Source: JASHVB01 sp035523995
GTDB lineage: Bacteria; Pseudomonadota; Alphaproteobacteria; Acetobacterales; Acetobacteraceae
Assembly (NCBI GenBank): GCA_035523995.1
Contig: DATKPQ010000013.1
Location: 57,213-121,212 of the forward strand
Length of the DNA: 64,000 bases
Direction of reading: 5' to 3'
The position numbers and the translations under genes are program-made. The notes under the pieces are model-generated. The model made no database searches. It was not told the origin of the DNA and saw only the letters and a program-made list of their open reading frames with translations. This document shows, piece after piece, positions 9,383 through 16,854 of the stretch. The first letter of the stretch is position 1. The number at the start of each line of letters is the position of its first letter.

Positions 9383-9595
9383 TCAGCTCTTCTCTTGCTC
9401 CTCGCCGGGCCACGCGCAATGCCAGCGAGCGATCCGCAAATTCGGATGGTCTTCGTTCCATTGTTCCAGCCGCGGCTCGGCCGCCATGGTGCAGGCGCGC
9501 AGCGAGCCCTGCCAGGGAAACACCAGATGGTAGTCCCGGCACGACGCCGGATTGGTGATGGTGCAGGCCACCACGATGAGATCGACGAGTGGCAT
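9383..9595 (-). CDS. Small protein of unknown function with a two-Cys pattern
   Basis: A 70-residue protein starting MPLVDLIVVACTITNPASC. It has a hydrophobic first strand, then Cys residues at about 11, 19, 34 and 59, and the segment RLEQWNEDHPNLRIARWHC. From memory, proteins of this size with Cys, QW, HP and RWxC near the end are common in Proteobacteria, but I know no function. Spacing and orientation place it between the cytochrome c gene and frmA in one transcription unit. No signal peptide cleavage site is obvious. It may be a redox or metal-handling partner, but that is a guess. Confidence 0.65.
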   Translation of the reverse strand: MPLVDLIVVACTITNPASCRDYHLVFPWQGSLRACTMAAEPRLEQWNEDHPNLRIARWHCAWPGEEQEKS

Positions 9596-9691
9596 CGCCG
9601 CCTTCTCTCCGGATATTTCGCCGCAACCGATACACCATGCGGATGGTGCTCATCAAAATCTCCGCTGCGTCCGCGCGACGGGCGTTGCAGG

Positions 9692-10048
9692 CTACTTCTT
9701 GAGTGACAGGATCCAGTCGACGATGGTCTTGATCTCGGAATCCGGCATGGTCGGGTGAGGTGGCATGGGGACCTGGCCCCAGGTTCCGACATGGCCGTTC
9801 TTCACCGCGTCGATCAGCGTTTGTTCGGCATTCGGCTGGCCGGCGAATTTGCTGGCGACATCCTCGTAGGACGGGCCGACAATTTTGTGGTCGATCGCAT
9901 GGCAGGTCTTGCAGTCGTTCTTTTCGAACAATGCCTCGCCGGCCGGTTCGGCGGCCGATCTGGCTTTGGAAGCTGCGAGCGCGACCAAGGCGGCGAACAT
10001 TGTTGCCGTTACCAGGCTTACGGCATTGCGCCGCCATCCACACGTCAT
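9692..10048 (-). CDS. Class I c-type cytochrome
   Basis: A 118-residue periplasmic monoheme cytochrome. An Arg-containing N-region and a hydrophobic stretch ending in KARSAAE form the signal peptide. The heme motif is CKTCHAID (about residues 48-55), followed by KIVGPSYEDVA and the axial Met in VPMPPHPTM. This pattern is that of small soluble cytochromes c-551/c-552. Two ATGs are adjacent (10051, 10048); the second is preferred because the AGGAGG is only one base from the first. A sigma-54-type promoter lies about 125 nt upstream. It probably carries electrons from a periplasmic dehydrogenase of this region to an oxidase; which dehydrogenase is not shown. Confidence 0.88.
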   Translation of the reverse strand: MTCGWRRNAVSLVTATMFAALVALAASKARSAAEPAGEALFEKNDCKTCHAIDHKIVGPSYEDVASKFAGQPNAEQTLIDAVKNGHVGTWGQVPMPPHPTMPDSEIKTIVDWILSLKK

Positions 10049-10171
10049 CATCCCTCCTAGTGCGCCGCTGCCGCAGCCGTGCCATATCCGATCGCCGCCA
10101 CGCCCCTGGCCGCGGTCTTCACATTTCCGTTCCCTGATGTCCCTGCGATTTGGTGGTTCTGGCTGGACTTC

Positions 10172-10186
10172 GCAAGGCGCATGCCA
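10172..10186 (-). promoter_or_regulatory. Sigma-54 (-24/-12) promoter for cytochrome c-frmA group
   Basis: Read on the minus strand: TGGCATGCGCCTTGC, with GG and GC separated by exactly 10 nt as in the consensus TGGCAC-N5-TTGC. It lies about 125 nt before the cytochrome c start and points towards it. An RpoN-dependent activator is encoded immediately on the other side (10378). Confidence 0.7.
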
Positions 10187-10309
10187 TTCTCTGGTATTTT
10201 CGTAGTGGTTGCAATTCCATGGACTTAACGCAACATCGCCGAAACAATCGTGACGCCGCTGCCCCGGAGGCGTGACAGCGGCGGCAAAAAGGGGGACAAC
10301 GTGTACCCA

Positions 10310-10335
10310 ACACCAAGCACAACGGCGGTTGGTGT
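10310..10335. promoter_or_regulatory. Inverted repeat, possible activator site
   Basis: A perfect 7-bp inverted repeat ACACCAA-N12-TTGGTGT about 130-160 nt upstream of the sigma-54 promoter at 10172-10186 and about 45 nt before the activator gene start. Enhancer sites of sigma-54 activators usually lie 100-200 nt upstream of the promoter, so it could serve both activation and autoregulation. This is inferred from position only. Confidence 0.4.
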
Positions 10336-10377
10336 CGTTCACACCGACCAGCCGTGGCGATGGGAGGAGGTCCGACA

Positions 10378-12351
10378 ATGCACGCCGAGGTATTGCGCGG
10401 CCAGACGAACCCGACGGGCCGCAAGGCAAAGACCCATGCCGATTTCGTCAGGCAAAGCTGTGCCGGCGACTGGCTTGGCGCGCCCGCCGAGCCCTATGTC
10501 ATCGCGGCCTGGGAAAGGTGCCTGGGCGATTATCAATTGGAGCCCAGTGGCGATCCGCCGGGGGAGCGCGTCGATAACAGCGTTCTGGAAGAACGGCGCG
10601 CATTGCTCGGCCCGCTGGCGCAGATTGTCCGCGCCGAGATGCGCCGTTTGTTCGGCCAGATTGCCCCGTCGCACTACTTGCTGTTGTTCACCGATGCCGA
10701 CGGGGTGATCCTGGAGCGGATGTGCGAGCCGGGGCACGAAGAGCTGCTGCACCGTGTCGATCTCGCGCCGGGTTTCATCTGGGACGAACGGCACGAGGGT
10801 GCCAATGGTCCCGGCACCTGCCTGCACGATCGCCGCCCGCGGCTGGTGCATCGCGCCGAGCATTTTTTCGCACGCAACGTTCGCATGACATGCTCTGCCG
10901 CGCCGCTGTGGGGACCCAATGGTCAGCTTCTTGGCGCGCTCGATACGTCGCATTTCGATTGTCCGGATAGCCGAGAAAGCCAGCTGCCGACGCTTGCCAT
11001 GGTCACCACTTCGACCCGGCTCGTAGAGCAATCGTATTTCACCGGCAGTTTCAAGGATTGCTGGATCCTGCGGTTCCACGACCAGACCGACATGGTGAAC
11101 CAGCTTCACGCCGGGATGCTGGCGGTGGACGAACATGGGATGGTGCGCGCGGCTGATAGTACAGCGCCGGCGCGGTTGGGACTCGATGGCTACGATTCGC
11201 TGGTTGGGCGCGGCATCGACGAGTTGTTCGATATTTCGATCAGCCGATTTTTCAATGATGCGCAGGTGCACCCCTATCAGGTGGGGCCGGCCGCCGGTCG
11301 CAATGGCAACATGCTTTATGTGGGAATCTGGCCGCCGCAGGAACCTCCGCCGGCTGCGCGGCACGGGAGAAGTCTCGCGCCGCCAGCGGTGCAGCAGGCC
11401 AGGGCACCTGTCCCGCATCTCGGCGATCCGGTCGTGGCGCACAACATGTGGTGCGCGGAGCAAGTTATGAATCGCGACATCCACATATTGCTGCAAGGTG
11501 AGACGGGAACAGGGAAGGATACGTTTGCGCGGATGATTCACCAGCGTGGCGAGCGGCGTGAGAAGACGTTCCTGGCGTTGAGTTGCGCTGCGATTCCTGA
11601 GACGCTGATTGAAAGCGAGTTGTTCGGCTACGATCCGGGTGCGTTTACCGGAGCGCGCGTGGGGGGCATGCGCGGCAAGGTCGTGGCGGCGCATGGAGGT
11701 ACGTTGTTCCTGGACGAAATCGGCGACATGCCGTTGGGCCTGCAGGCGCGGCTGCTGCGGTTGCTGGAAGACAAAGAAGTGACGCCACTTGGCCGCAGCC
11801 GCCCGATTGCGGTGGACATCCGCGTGATCAGTGCCACCAATCGCGACCTGGGCCGCATGGTTCTGGAGGGGAATTTCCGCAAGGACCTGTATTATCGTTT
11901 GAGCGGACTCGCGCTGACGATGCCATCGCTGCGCGAGCGGCATGACATTGAGAAATTGATCCATGCGATTGCCGCCGAGGAAAACGGCGGTGTTGCCGTG
12001 GTTTTTGCGCCGGAAGCTTTTGCGGCGCTGCGCACGCATTCGTGGCCGGGAAATATCCGCGAATTGCGCAACACGCTTGCGACTGCGATTGCGCTGTCGG
12101 GCGGACGGCGGATCGAACGCGAGCATCTGGGCCCCGGCTTTGGCGGCAGGCCGTTGCCGGAGACGGTTGTGGTTGAAGACGCGAGTCCGCTGGCCGCTGC
12201 GGAACGGGATCGGCTGCTGCAGGAACTGAAGCGCCGGCATTGGAATGCCACCGCGACGGCGGGGGCGCTGGGGATCAGCCGCAACACTTTGTACCGCAAG
12301 CTGCGGAAACATGGCATCAGGGTTGGAGCAGAGGCTGACGCGGAGGAGTGA
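10378..12351 (+). CDS. Sigma-54-dependent transcriptional activator, AcoR type
   Basis: A 657-residue enhancer-binding protein. An N-terminal GAF sensor domain (about 75-215) is followed by a PAS-like region (about 240-310) and the AAA+ domain with Walker A GETGTGKD (374-381). The RpoN-contacting GAFTGA is at 421-426, the Walker B region is TLFLDEIGDMP, and a Fis-type helix-turn-helix (WNATATAGALGISRNTLYRK) ends the protein. There is no phosphoacceptor receiver, so it likely senses a small molecule through GAF/PAS. GGAGGAGG at 10362-10369 selects the ATG at 10378. AcoR relatives control alcohol, acetoin or aldehyde oxidation genes; the two RpoN promoters flanking this gene make cytochrome c-frmA and xoxFGJ likely targets. 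Confidence 0.9.
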   Translation: MHAEVLRGQTNPTGRKAKTHADFVRQSCAGDWLGAPAEPYVIAAWERCLGDYQLEPSGDPPGERVDNSVLEERRALLGPLAQIVRAEMRRLFGQIAPSHYLLLFTDADGVILERMCEPGHEELLHRVDLAPGFIWDERHEGANGPGTCLHDRRPRLVHRAEHFFARNVRMTCSAAPLWGPNGQLLGALDTSHFDCPDSRESQLPTLAMVTTSTRLVEQSYFTGSFKDCWILRFHDQTDMVNQLHAGMLAVDEHGMVRAADSTAPARLGLDGYDSLVGRGIDELFDISISRFFNDAQVHPYQVGPAAGRNGNMLYVGIWPPQEPPPAARHGRSLAPPAVQQARAPVPHLGDPVVAHNMWCAEQVMNRDIHILLQGETGTGKDTFARMIHQRGERREKTFLALSCAAIPETLIESELFGYDPGAFTGARVGGMRGKVVAAHGGTLFLDEIGDMPLGLQARLLRLLEDKEVTPLGRSRPIAVDIRVISATNRDLGRMVLEGNFRKDLYYRLSGLALTMPSLRERHDIEKLIHAIAAEENGGVAVVFAPEAFAALRTHSWPGNIRELRNTLATAIALSGGRRIEREHLGPGFGGRPLPETVVVEDASPLAAAERDRLLQELKRRHWNATATAGALGISRNTLYRKLRKHGIRVGAEADAEE

Positions 12352-12393
12352 AGAAATAGCGGTGCCCGGATATTCGTGCGACTGCACGAAAGG

Positions 12394-12425
12394 GATTGCT
12401 TCGTCGCTTTGCTCCTCGCAATGAC
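12394..12425. repeat. Dispersed GTCATTGCGAGG-type repeat
   Basis: One copy, minus orientation, of the approximately 32-nt element with consensus GTCATTGCGAGGAGCGAAGC followed by GACGAAGCAATC. Other copies are at 18152, 35875, 39709, 41979, 56788 and 61177. Confidence 0.75.
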
Positions 12426-12476
12426 ATGGGAGGGCAGGGGCTGCTGCCGGGGTGGTTGTTTTGGGCGCCGGGAGTA

Positions 12477-13367
12477 TCAGCCGCCGGCGTAAATCAGGCG
12501 ATTGCGGTCGTCGAGCAATGGTACACCATAGCTTTCCAGGATCTTCGTAATTTGCGATTGCTCTTGCGCAATCGCCGCGTTGAGCTGCCGCCGCCAGGCA
12601 TCTTCGCCATGGCGTACGCCCATCACAATGCTGAACGTCATCGGCGGATCATTGTCCGATTCGTGCATTAGCGGCATGATTTTCAACTTACCATTGGAGC
12701 GGCTGGCAAAATAGCCGGCGATCGGCCCCCACAGCACGCCGACATCAATGTTGCCATGCTCCAGGTCCTCGACCATCTCTCGCGCCGGTGCGAAGAAGCG
12801 AAGATTGACCGAGAGTTGGTAGGAATGGACGTGGTCCAGCAGTCCGTTCTCGGCCAGGATCGTGGCGGGTGGTGTGCCGGCGATGATGCCGATGCGCTTG
12901 CCCTTCAGCCGTGGATCCTCAAGGTTTTGGATGCCGTCGAAACCGGTATGCGGACGATAGATCAGCGCATAGGCGGAACGGTAATAGGCGTTCGAGTTTT
13001 CCACTTCGCCGTTGCCCTGTGTGATTCCCATCACGACGTCACAGCGATAGGCGTCCAGCGTCAGGCGCATGAACCCGAAGACCTGGGGCTGCCACGTGAA
13101 ACCTAGCCGCTTGCCGAGATCCTGGGCGAGCACGGCCGCGATCTTATTCTCGAAGCCCTGCTGCGCCTGGTTGGAATATGGCAAATCGCTCGGGTCCGCG
13201 CAGACGCGGAATACGTGCGGATCGACCAGTTCGGCGCCGATGCCGAGGCCTGGCGCCTGTGCCATCGCCGCGCGGCCGGCAAGCAGCACGACGAACATCG
13301 TGATGATCGCGCCGCGCAGCCATGGCACCGATCCGAACGCGGCGGTTATTGCGGAATGCCGAGGCAT
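12477..13367 (-). CDS. xoxJ: XoxJ: methanol dehydrogenase-associated periplasmic binding protein
   Basis: A 296-residue exported protein of the extracellular solute-binding family 3 fold. It belongs to the quinoprotein dehydrogenase-associated branch (MoxJ/XoxJ). The signal peptide ends AGRAAMAQA. Then comes FRVCADPSDLPYSNQ, the usual start of this branch, and QGFENKIAAVLAQDLG. XoxJ is needed for normal XoxF activity in methylotrophs and is thought to help maturation or activation rather than transport. It is the last gene of xoxF-xoxG-xoxJ and overlaps the end of xoxG by 22 nt. No ABC permease for it is nearby. Confidence 0.9.
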   Translation of the reverse strand: MPRHSAITAAFGSVPWLRGAIITMFVVLLAGRAAMAQAPGLGIGAELVDPHVFRVCADPSDLPYSNQAQQGFENKIAAVLAQDLGKRLGFTWQPQVFGFMRLTLDAYRCDVVMGITQGNGEVENSNAYYRSAYALIYRPHTGFDGIQNLEDPRLKGKRIGIIAGTPPATILAENGLLDHVHSYQLSVNLRFFAPAREMVEDLEHGNIDVGVLWGPIAGYFASRSNGKLKIMPLMHESDNDPPMTFSIVMGVRHGEDAWRRQLNAAIAQEQSQITKILESYGVPLLDDRNRLIYAGG

Positions 13368-13873
13368 TTGTACGAGGCCTCATCGAATCCCTTCGGGTCG
13401 GGCACGGACTTTGCCGGGCGGCCGCGGCCCAGGGCACCGGTCGAACGCGCACGAAGATAGCTGTAGATCTCCTGGATGAAGCACATCACGTTCTTGTTGT
13501 CTGCGAAGGCCGGCATGACCAATTGCTGTGCTGTATTCACGGCCTTGATGCCGCCGGCCACGTCCGCGATGAACTGCGAATAGTCGATCTGCTTCAGTGC
13601 CTGGGCCAGATCGGGCGCATAGGAAGAGCCGGATCCGTCCGGTCCATGACATCGCAGGCAATTATCGGTGTAGCGCAGATAGCCGATGAATGTCCCCCAA
13701 TCGACCGTGCCGTCCTTGCTGATGTTGTAAGTCGGTGCGCCGTCTTTGTCGGTCCACAGCCCGCCTGCTTGGGAAACCGCCTTCGGATTTCCTGGCGCGG
13801 CGGCGAACGTTGCGATGCCGCCGACGGCGACGAATGCGAGGGCGGTCAGGAGGATGCGTGAACGACGCGTCAC
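13346..13873 (-). CDS. xoxG: XoxG: cytochrome c-L type electron acceptor of methanol dehydrogenase
   Basis: A 175-residue periplasmic cytochrome of the methanol-metabolism four-Cys type. The heme motif is NCLRCHGPDGSG, and two further Cys occur late (VMCFIQE and YKCLG), as in the family. It takes electrons from XoxF. GTG at 13873 is chosen because AAGGAA lies 6-7 nt upstream and the following VTRRSRILLTALAFVAVGG is a proper signal peptide; the ATG 22 codons upstream adds a non-signal extension. The gene is between xoxF and xoxJ and overlaps xoxJ. Confidence 0.92.
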   Translation of the reverse strand: MTRRSRILLTALAFVAVGGIATFAAAPGNPKAVSQAGGLWTDKDGAPTYNISKDGTVDWGTFIGYLRYTDNCLRCHGPDGSGSSYAPDLAQALKQIDYSQFIADVAGGIKAVNTAQQLVMPAFADNKNVMCFIQEIYSYLRARSTGALGRGRPAKSVPDPKGFDEASYKCLGIPQ

Positions 13874-13966
13874 TGCGAATTCCTTTGCGGGGCGGGAAAG
13901 GAAGGGCCGGCACCCGTTGCGGAGTGCCGGCCCGGCCAAGTTAGGCCAGGGAGAAACTTTCGAACT

Positions 13967-15859
13967 TCACTTTTCAGGCAGTGCGAACACTGTAAGCTGA
14001 CCACCCAGCGTCGTGTAGTCCTTCAACGCCGCGTAGCCGCCGACAGCGCCCAACCCTGCATGCGGATCGGTCAGGCCCGCCGCGAGGCCGATGCCCGCCC
14101 AGCCGCCGACGCCCGACAGCACCGCGACGTACTGCTTGCCGTCATGCATGTAGGTCATGACGTTGCCGATGATGCCGGAGGGAGTCTTGAAGCTGTAGAG
14201 CAATTTGCCGGTCTTGGCATCGACTGCCTGCAGGTAGCCCTTCAACGTGCCGTAGAACACGACGTTGCCGGCCGTGGCCAGTGCGCCGCCCCAGTCGGAG
14301 AACTGGTCGTTAATGGACCACACCGTCTTTCCGGTCACCGGGTTGAAGGCGATGAACCGGCCCATATAACCGCCCGACCCGGGATACATCGACAGGGTCG
14401 CGCCGACATAGGGTTGACCGGCGGTGTAGGCCACCGGATAGGGCTCATAGTCCATGCAGACATGGTTCGTCGGCACGTAGAAGAGTTGCGTCTGTGGATC
14501 GAACGCCGCCGGTTGCTCGTCCTTGCTGCCGAGAGCGGCGGGGCAGATGCCGGTATAGTTGACGTTCACGCCCTTGGAACCGGGGGCGTATTTCTCAACC
14601 ACCTTGGGGCGACCGTAGTCGGGGCTCGACTTGTTCATGTCGACGCCGGTGGTCCAGTTCACATCCGGATCGTACTTGTGCGCCGCGATCAGTTCACCAT
14701 TCTCGCGGTTCAGCACGTACGCCAATCCGTTGCGGTCGAAATGCACGAGCGCCGGCACCTCACGTCCGTCGATCCTGAGGTTGGCCAGGATCATCTCGTT
14801 GACACCGTCGTAGTCCCATTGGTCGTGCGGCGTCATCTGGTAGACCCACTTGGCGACGCCGGTATCGATGTTGCGGGCGAAGATGGTCATCGACCATTTG
14901 TTGTCGCCCGGGCGCTGGTTAGGGTTCCAGGTGGAGGGGTTGCCCGACCCATAATAGACCAGGTGCAGTTTCGGATCGTAGGAATACCAGCCCCAGGTAT
15001 CGCCACCGCCGATCTTCCATTCGTCACCCTTCCAGGTCTTCAGGCTGGAATCGGCGCCGACCGGCTTGCCGAGCGATGTGGTATCGGAATTGACAAGAAT
15101 TTGGTTGTCGGGGCCTTCAGAGTACGCTTTCCAAATGATGTGGCCATCCTTGATGTCGAGCGCGGCGAGGAAGCCCTGCACGCCGAACTCGCCGCCCGAG
15201 ACGCCGACCAGAACTTTGTTGCCCACTACGAGCGGCGCATCGGTGCCGGTGGCGCCGACCTTGTAGCTGGCGAGCGGGATCTTCCAGACGACCTTGCCGT
15301 CCTTTGCATCCAGCGCGACCACGGTGTTGTCGGCCTGGTGGAGGATGATCATGCCGTCGCCATAAGCGACGCCGCGATTGACCGTGTCGCAGCACATCAC
15401 CGGAATCACGTCGGGATCCTGAGTGGGCGTGTACTGCCAGAGGATGCGTTCGTTGTTATTGAGATCGAGCGCGTATACGGTGTTGGGAAAGGGCGTGACC
15501 AGGTACATTGTGTTCCCGATCACCAGCGGCTGGCCTTCATGCCCGCGCAGCACGCCAGTGGAGAAGGTCCACGCGACCTGCAAGTGGTTGGCATTGCTGG
15601 CATTGATCTGATTCAGCGGCGAGTAGCGCGTGGCGGCATCATTCAGGCTCGGCATCGCCCAGTTATCGGGGTTTGCTGCTTCCTGCGCGGCCGATGGCCC
15701 GGTGACGTTCATTGCCGGGGCGCTGCTGGTGGCAGCGGGCGCCTTGGCTGCTTCATTGCCATTTGTCGCAGTCTGGGCGACGGCAGTCGTCCCTGCCAGC
15801 AACAGGCACGCCAGCACGCCCAGCGCCGCGCACCCAGTCCACGTTGTGGTACGTTTCAT
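13967..15859 (-). CDS. xoxF: XoxF: lanthanide-dependent PQQ methanol dehydrogenase
   Basis: A 630-residue periplasmic quinoprotein that oxidises methanol (and often formaldehyde). Signal peptide to AVAQ (about 29), then an unusual low-complexity linker of about 30 residues. The eight-bladed propeller carries the vicinal Cys pair (VMCCDTVNRG, Cys156-157) and metal ligands Glu224 (SGGEFGV) and Asn307 (GSGNPSTW). The catalytic Asp349 is followed by a second Asp351 in HDQWDYDGVN. The extra Asp two residues after the catalytic one marks lanthanide-dependent XoxF; calcium MxaF has Ala there. No mxaI small subunit is nearby, as expected. The start ATG follows GGGGAGGATCGGG. It leads xoxF-xoxG-xoxJ and has a sigma-54 promoter upstream. 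Confidence 0.96.
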   Translation of the reverse strand: MKRTTTWTGCAALGVLACLLLAGTTAVAQTATNGNEAAKAPAATSSAPAMNVTGPSAAQEAANPDNWAMPSLNDAATRYSPLNQINASNANHLQVAWTFSTGVLRGHEGQPLVIGNTMYLVTPFPNTVYALDLNNNERILWQYTPTQDPDVIPVMCCDTVNRGVAYGDGMIILHQADNTVVALDAKDGKVVWKIPLASYKVGATGTDAPLVVGNKVLVGVSGGEFGVQGFLAALDIKDGHIIWKAYSEGPDNQILVNSDTTSLGKPVGADSSLKTWKGDEWKIGGGDTWGWYSYDPKLHLVYYGSGNPSTWNPNQRPGDNKWSMTIFARNIDTGVAKWVYQMTPHDQWDYDGVNEMILANLRIDGREVPALVHFDRNGLAYVLNRENGELIAAHKYDPDVNWTTGVDMNKSSPDYGRPKVVEKYAPGSKGVNVNYTGICPAALGSKDEQPAAFDPQTQLFYVPTNHVCMDYEPYPVAYTAGQPYVGATLSMYPGSGGYMGRFIAFNPVTGKTVWSINDQFSDWGGALATAGNVVFYGTLKGYLQAVDAKTGKLLYSFKTPSGIIGNVMTYMHDGKQYVAVLSGVGGWAGIGLAAGLTDPHAGLGAVGGYAALKDYTTLGGQLTVFALPEK

Positions 15860-16229
15860 CCCGATCCTCCCCTTTGAGCCGTGGCATGATCCATGCCGAC
15901 CAGGCACTTCTATGGATGATGCAAGCTACCGCGCATCATCCGTCTTCTTACGCAACCATCGAACTCCCATGCAGCGTGTATCCCGCCGATGCGCACGCGA
16001 TCCCGGCGGGATGGCAGCGGCACTTGCGTTGGGGTCTAGGAGGCAAAGTCCATGCCAAGCTATTCAAGCGGCGAGCACCGTGGAATTTCAAAAGGATACG
16101 GGGAGGCTCGCCGGGGATTGCATGGTGAGTCGCATCAGGATCGTGACAGAGGTGTGCCTGGACGCAAGACAGTTTGTCACGCGGCGGAGACAGCCCGGCC
16201 CGTGGTTGGTTGGTATGGTGCACTGCAGC
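15860..16229. other. xoxF upstream region
   Basis: 370 nt without a gene. It contains the minus-strand sigma-54 promoter at 16042-16057 and would leave a long leader of about 170 nt before xoxF. Upstream of the promoter a GT-rich segment GTGGTTGGTTGGTATGGTG (about 16201-16219) loosely resembles one arm of the inverted repeat at 10310-10335. No riboswitch or small-RNA fold was recognised. Confidence 0.5.
16042..16057 (-). promoter_or_regulatory. Sigma-54 (-24/-12) promoter for xoxFGJ
   Basis: Read on the minus strand: TGGCATGGACTTTGCC. GG and GC are separated by 10 nt and the hexamers match TGGCAC-N5-TTGC closely. It points at xoxF, about 185 nt upstream of its ATG. With the very similar site at 10172-10186 it brackets the RpoN activator gene. 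Confidence 0.72.
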
Positions 16230-16577
16230 CTAGAAGCATCGCACTTCCCCTTCGGCCTCGGCTTCCCTCAGGCGCCGGACCATCAGCTTCGTCGCGGGGT
16301 TGTTGAATTCCATGGCAAGGAAGCTCTTCTCCTGTTGCATGCGGAGCACAGTGTCGGCGGAGACATAGTCCTTATAAGGCAGGATGGACGCGACCACATC
16401 GATGGCGCAGGAGCAGCGGTCGAGTGCTTCATGCGTCTGGCCGTTCACCGCCATGCAGCCGAAGACGTAGTCCGCGCGCGCCGATGTCGGATAGTCATTC
16501 GCGACATCACCACAGGACGGGGCAGCAGCGGCTGCCAGTGGCAGAGCGAGCAAGGCGAGCGTCAGCAGGTGTTTCAT
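16230..16577 (-). CDS. Small exported Cys-containing protein
   Basis: A 115-residue protein. The signal peptide MKHLLTLALLALPLAAAAA is followed by a mature part with five Cys, beginning SCGDVANDYP and including FGCMAVNG, DRCSCAID and a C-terminal VRCF. The Cys are probably in disulfides. A strong GGGGGAG ribosome site precedes the ATG. It lies upstream of xoxF on the same strand but is separated by the sigma-54 promoter, so it is likely a separate transcript. It is divergent from the PQQ-associated binding protein gene. I do not recognise the family; the context suggests a periplasmic accessory of quinoprotein alcohol oxidation. Confidence 0.75.
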   Translation of the reverse strand: MKHLLTLALLALPLAAAAAPSCGDVANDYPTSARADYVFGCMAVNGQTHEALDRCSCAIDVVASILPYKDYVSADTVLRMQQEKSFLAMEFNNPATKLMVRRLREAEAEGEVRCF

Positions 16578-16679
16578 GTCTCCCCCAATGCGGCGTTGTC
16601 ATGGCTGGCAGCGTCACGCTTCCGTGTCTATGGCGTCTGGGAATCCGCGCCCGGATCGCTTCGGCTCCATTGCTTCACG

Positions 16680-16713
16680 CTCTGGGGCCGCGCCGTCTCT
16701 GGGGCCGCGCCGT
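16680..16713. repeat. Perfect 17-bp tandem duplication
   Basis: CTCTGGGGCCGCGCCGT occurs twice head to tail with no spacer, in the divergent promoter region between the small exported protein gene (16577) and the binding protein gene (16855). It could be a slippage product or a pair of operator half-sites. Confidence 0.8.
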
Positions 16714-16854
16714 GACGTGTGAGCAAGCGCCGAGGCGCTTATGAAGCAGTGAGCATCGTGCGCGTTTGTCAAGTCGCTTGCCGTGTCGAAGGATTTGTTC
16801 TTCCATGCCGGCAACACGGACGGGCAATCCGTATTGTGGAGGAAGGTCGAATAG

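Noticed and set aside
10339..12387. A 682-codon minus-strand frame opposite the sigma-54 activator
   Set aside because: The plus strand has complete GAF, AAA+ and Fis motifs; the antisense frame is rich in Arg, His and Gln with no motif.
13346..15859. Calcium-type methanol dehydrogenase (mxaF) reading
   Set aside because: The Asp two residues after the catalytic Asp (WDYDGVN) marks XoxF, and no mxaI small subunit gene was found near it.
14060..15877. A 605-codon plus-strand frame opposite xoxF
   Set aside because: It is a mirror frame of the quinoprotein gene; all xoxF motifs are on the minus strand.
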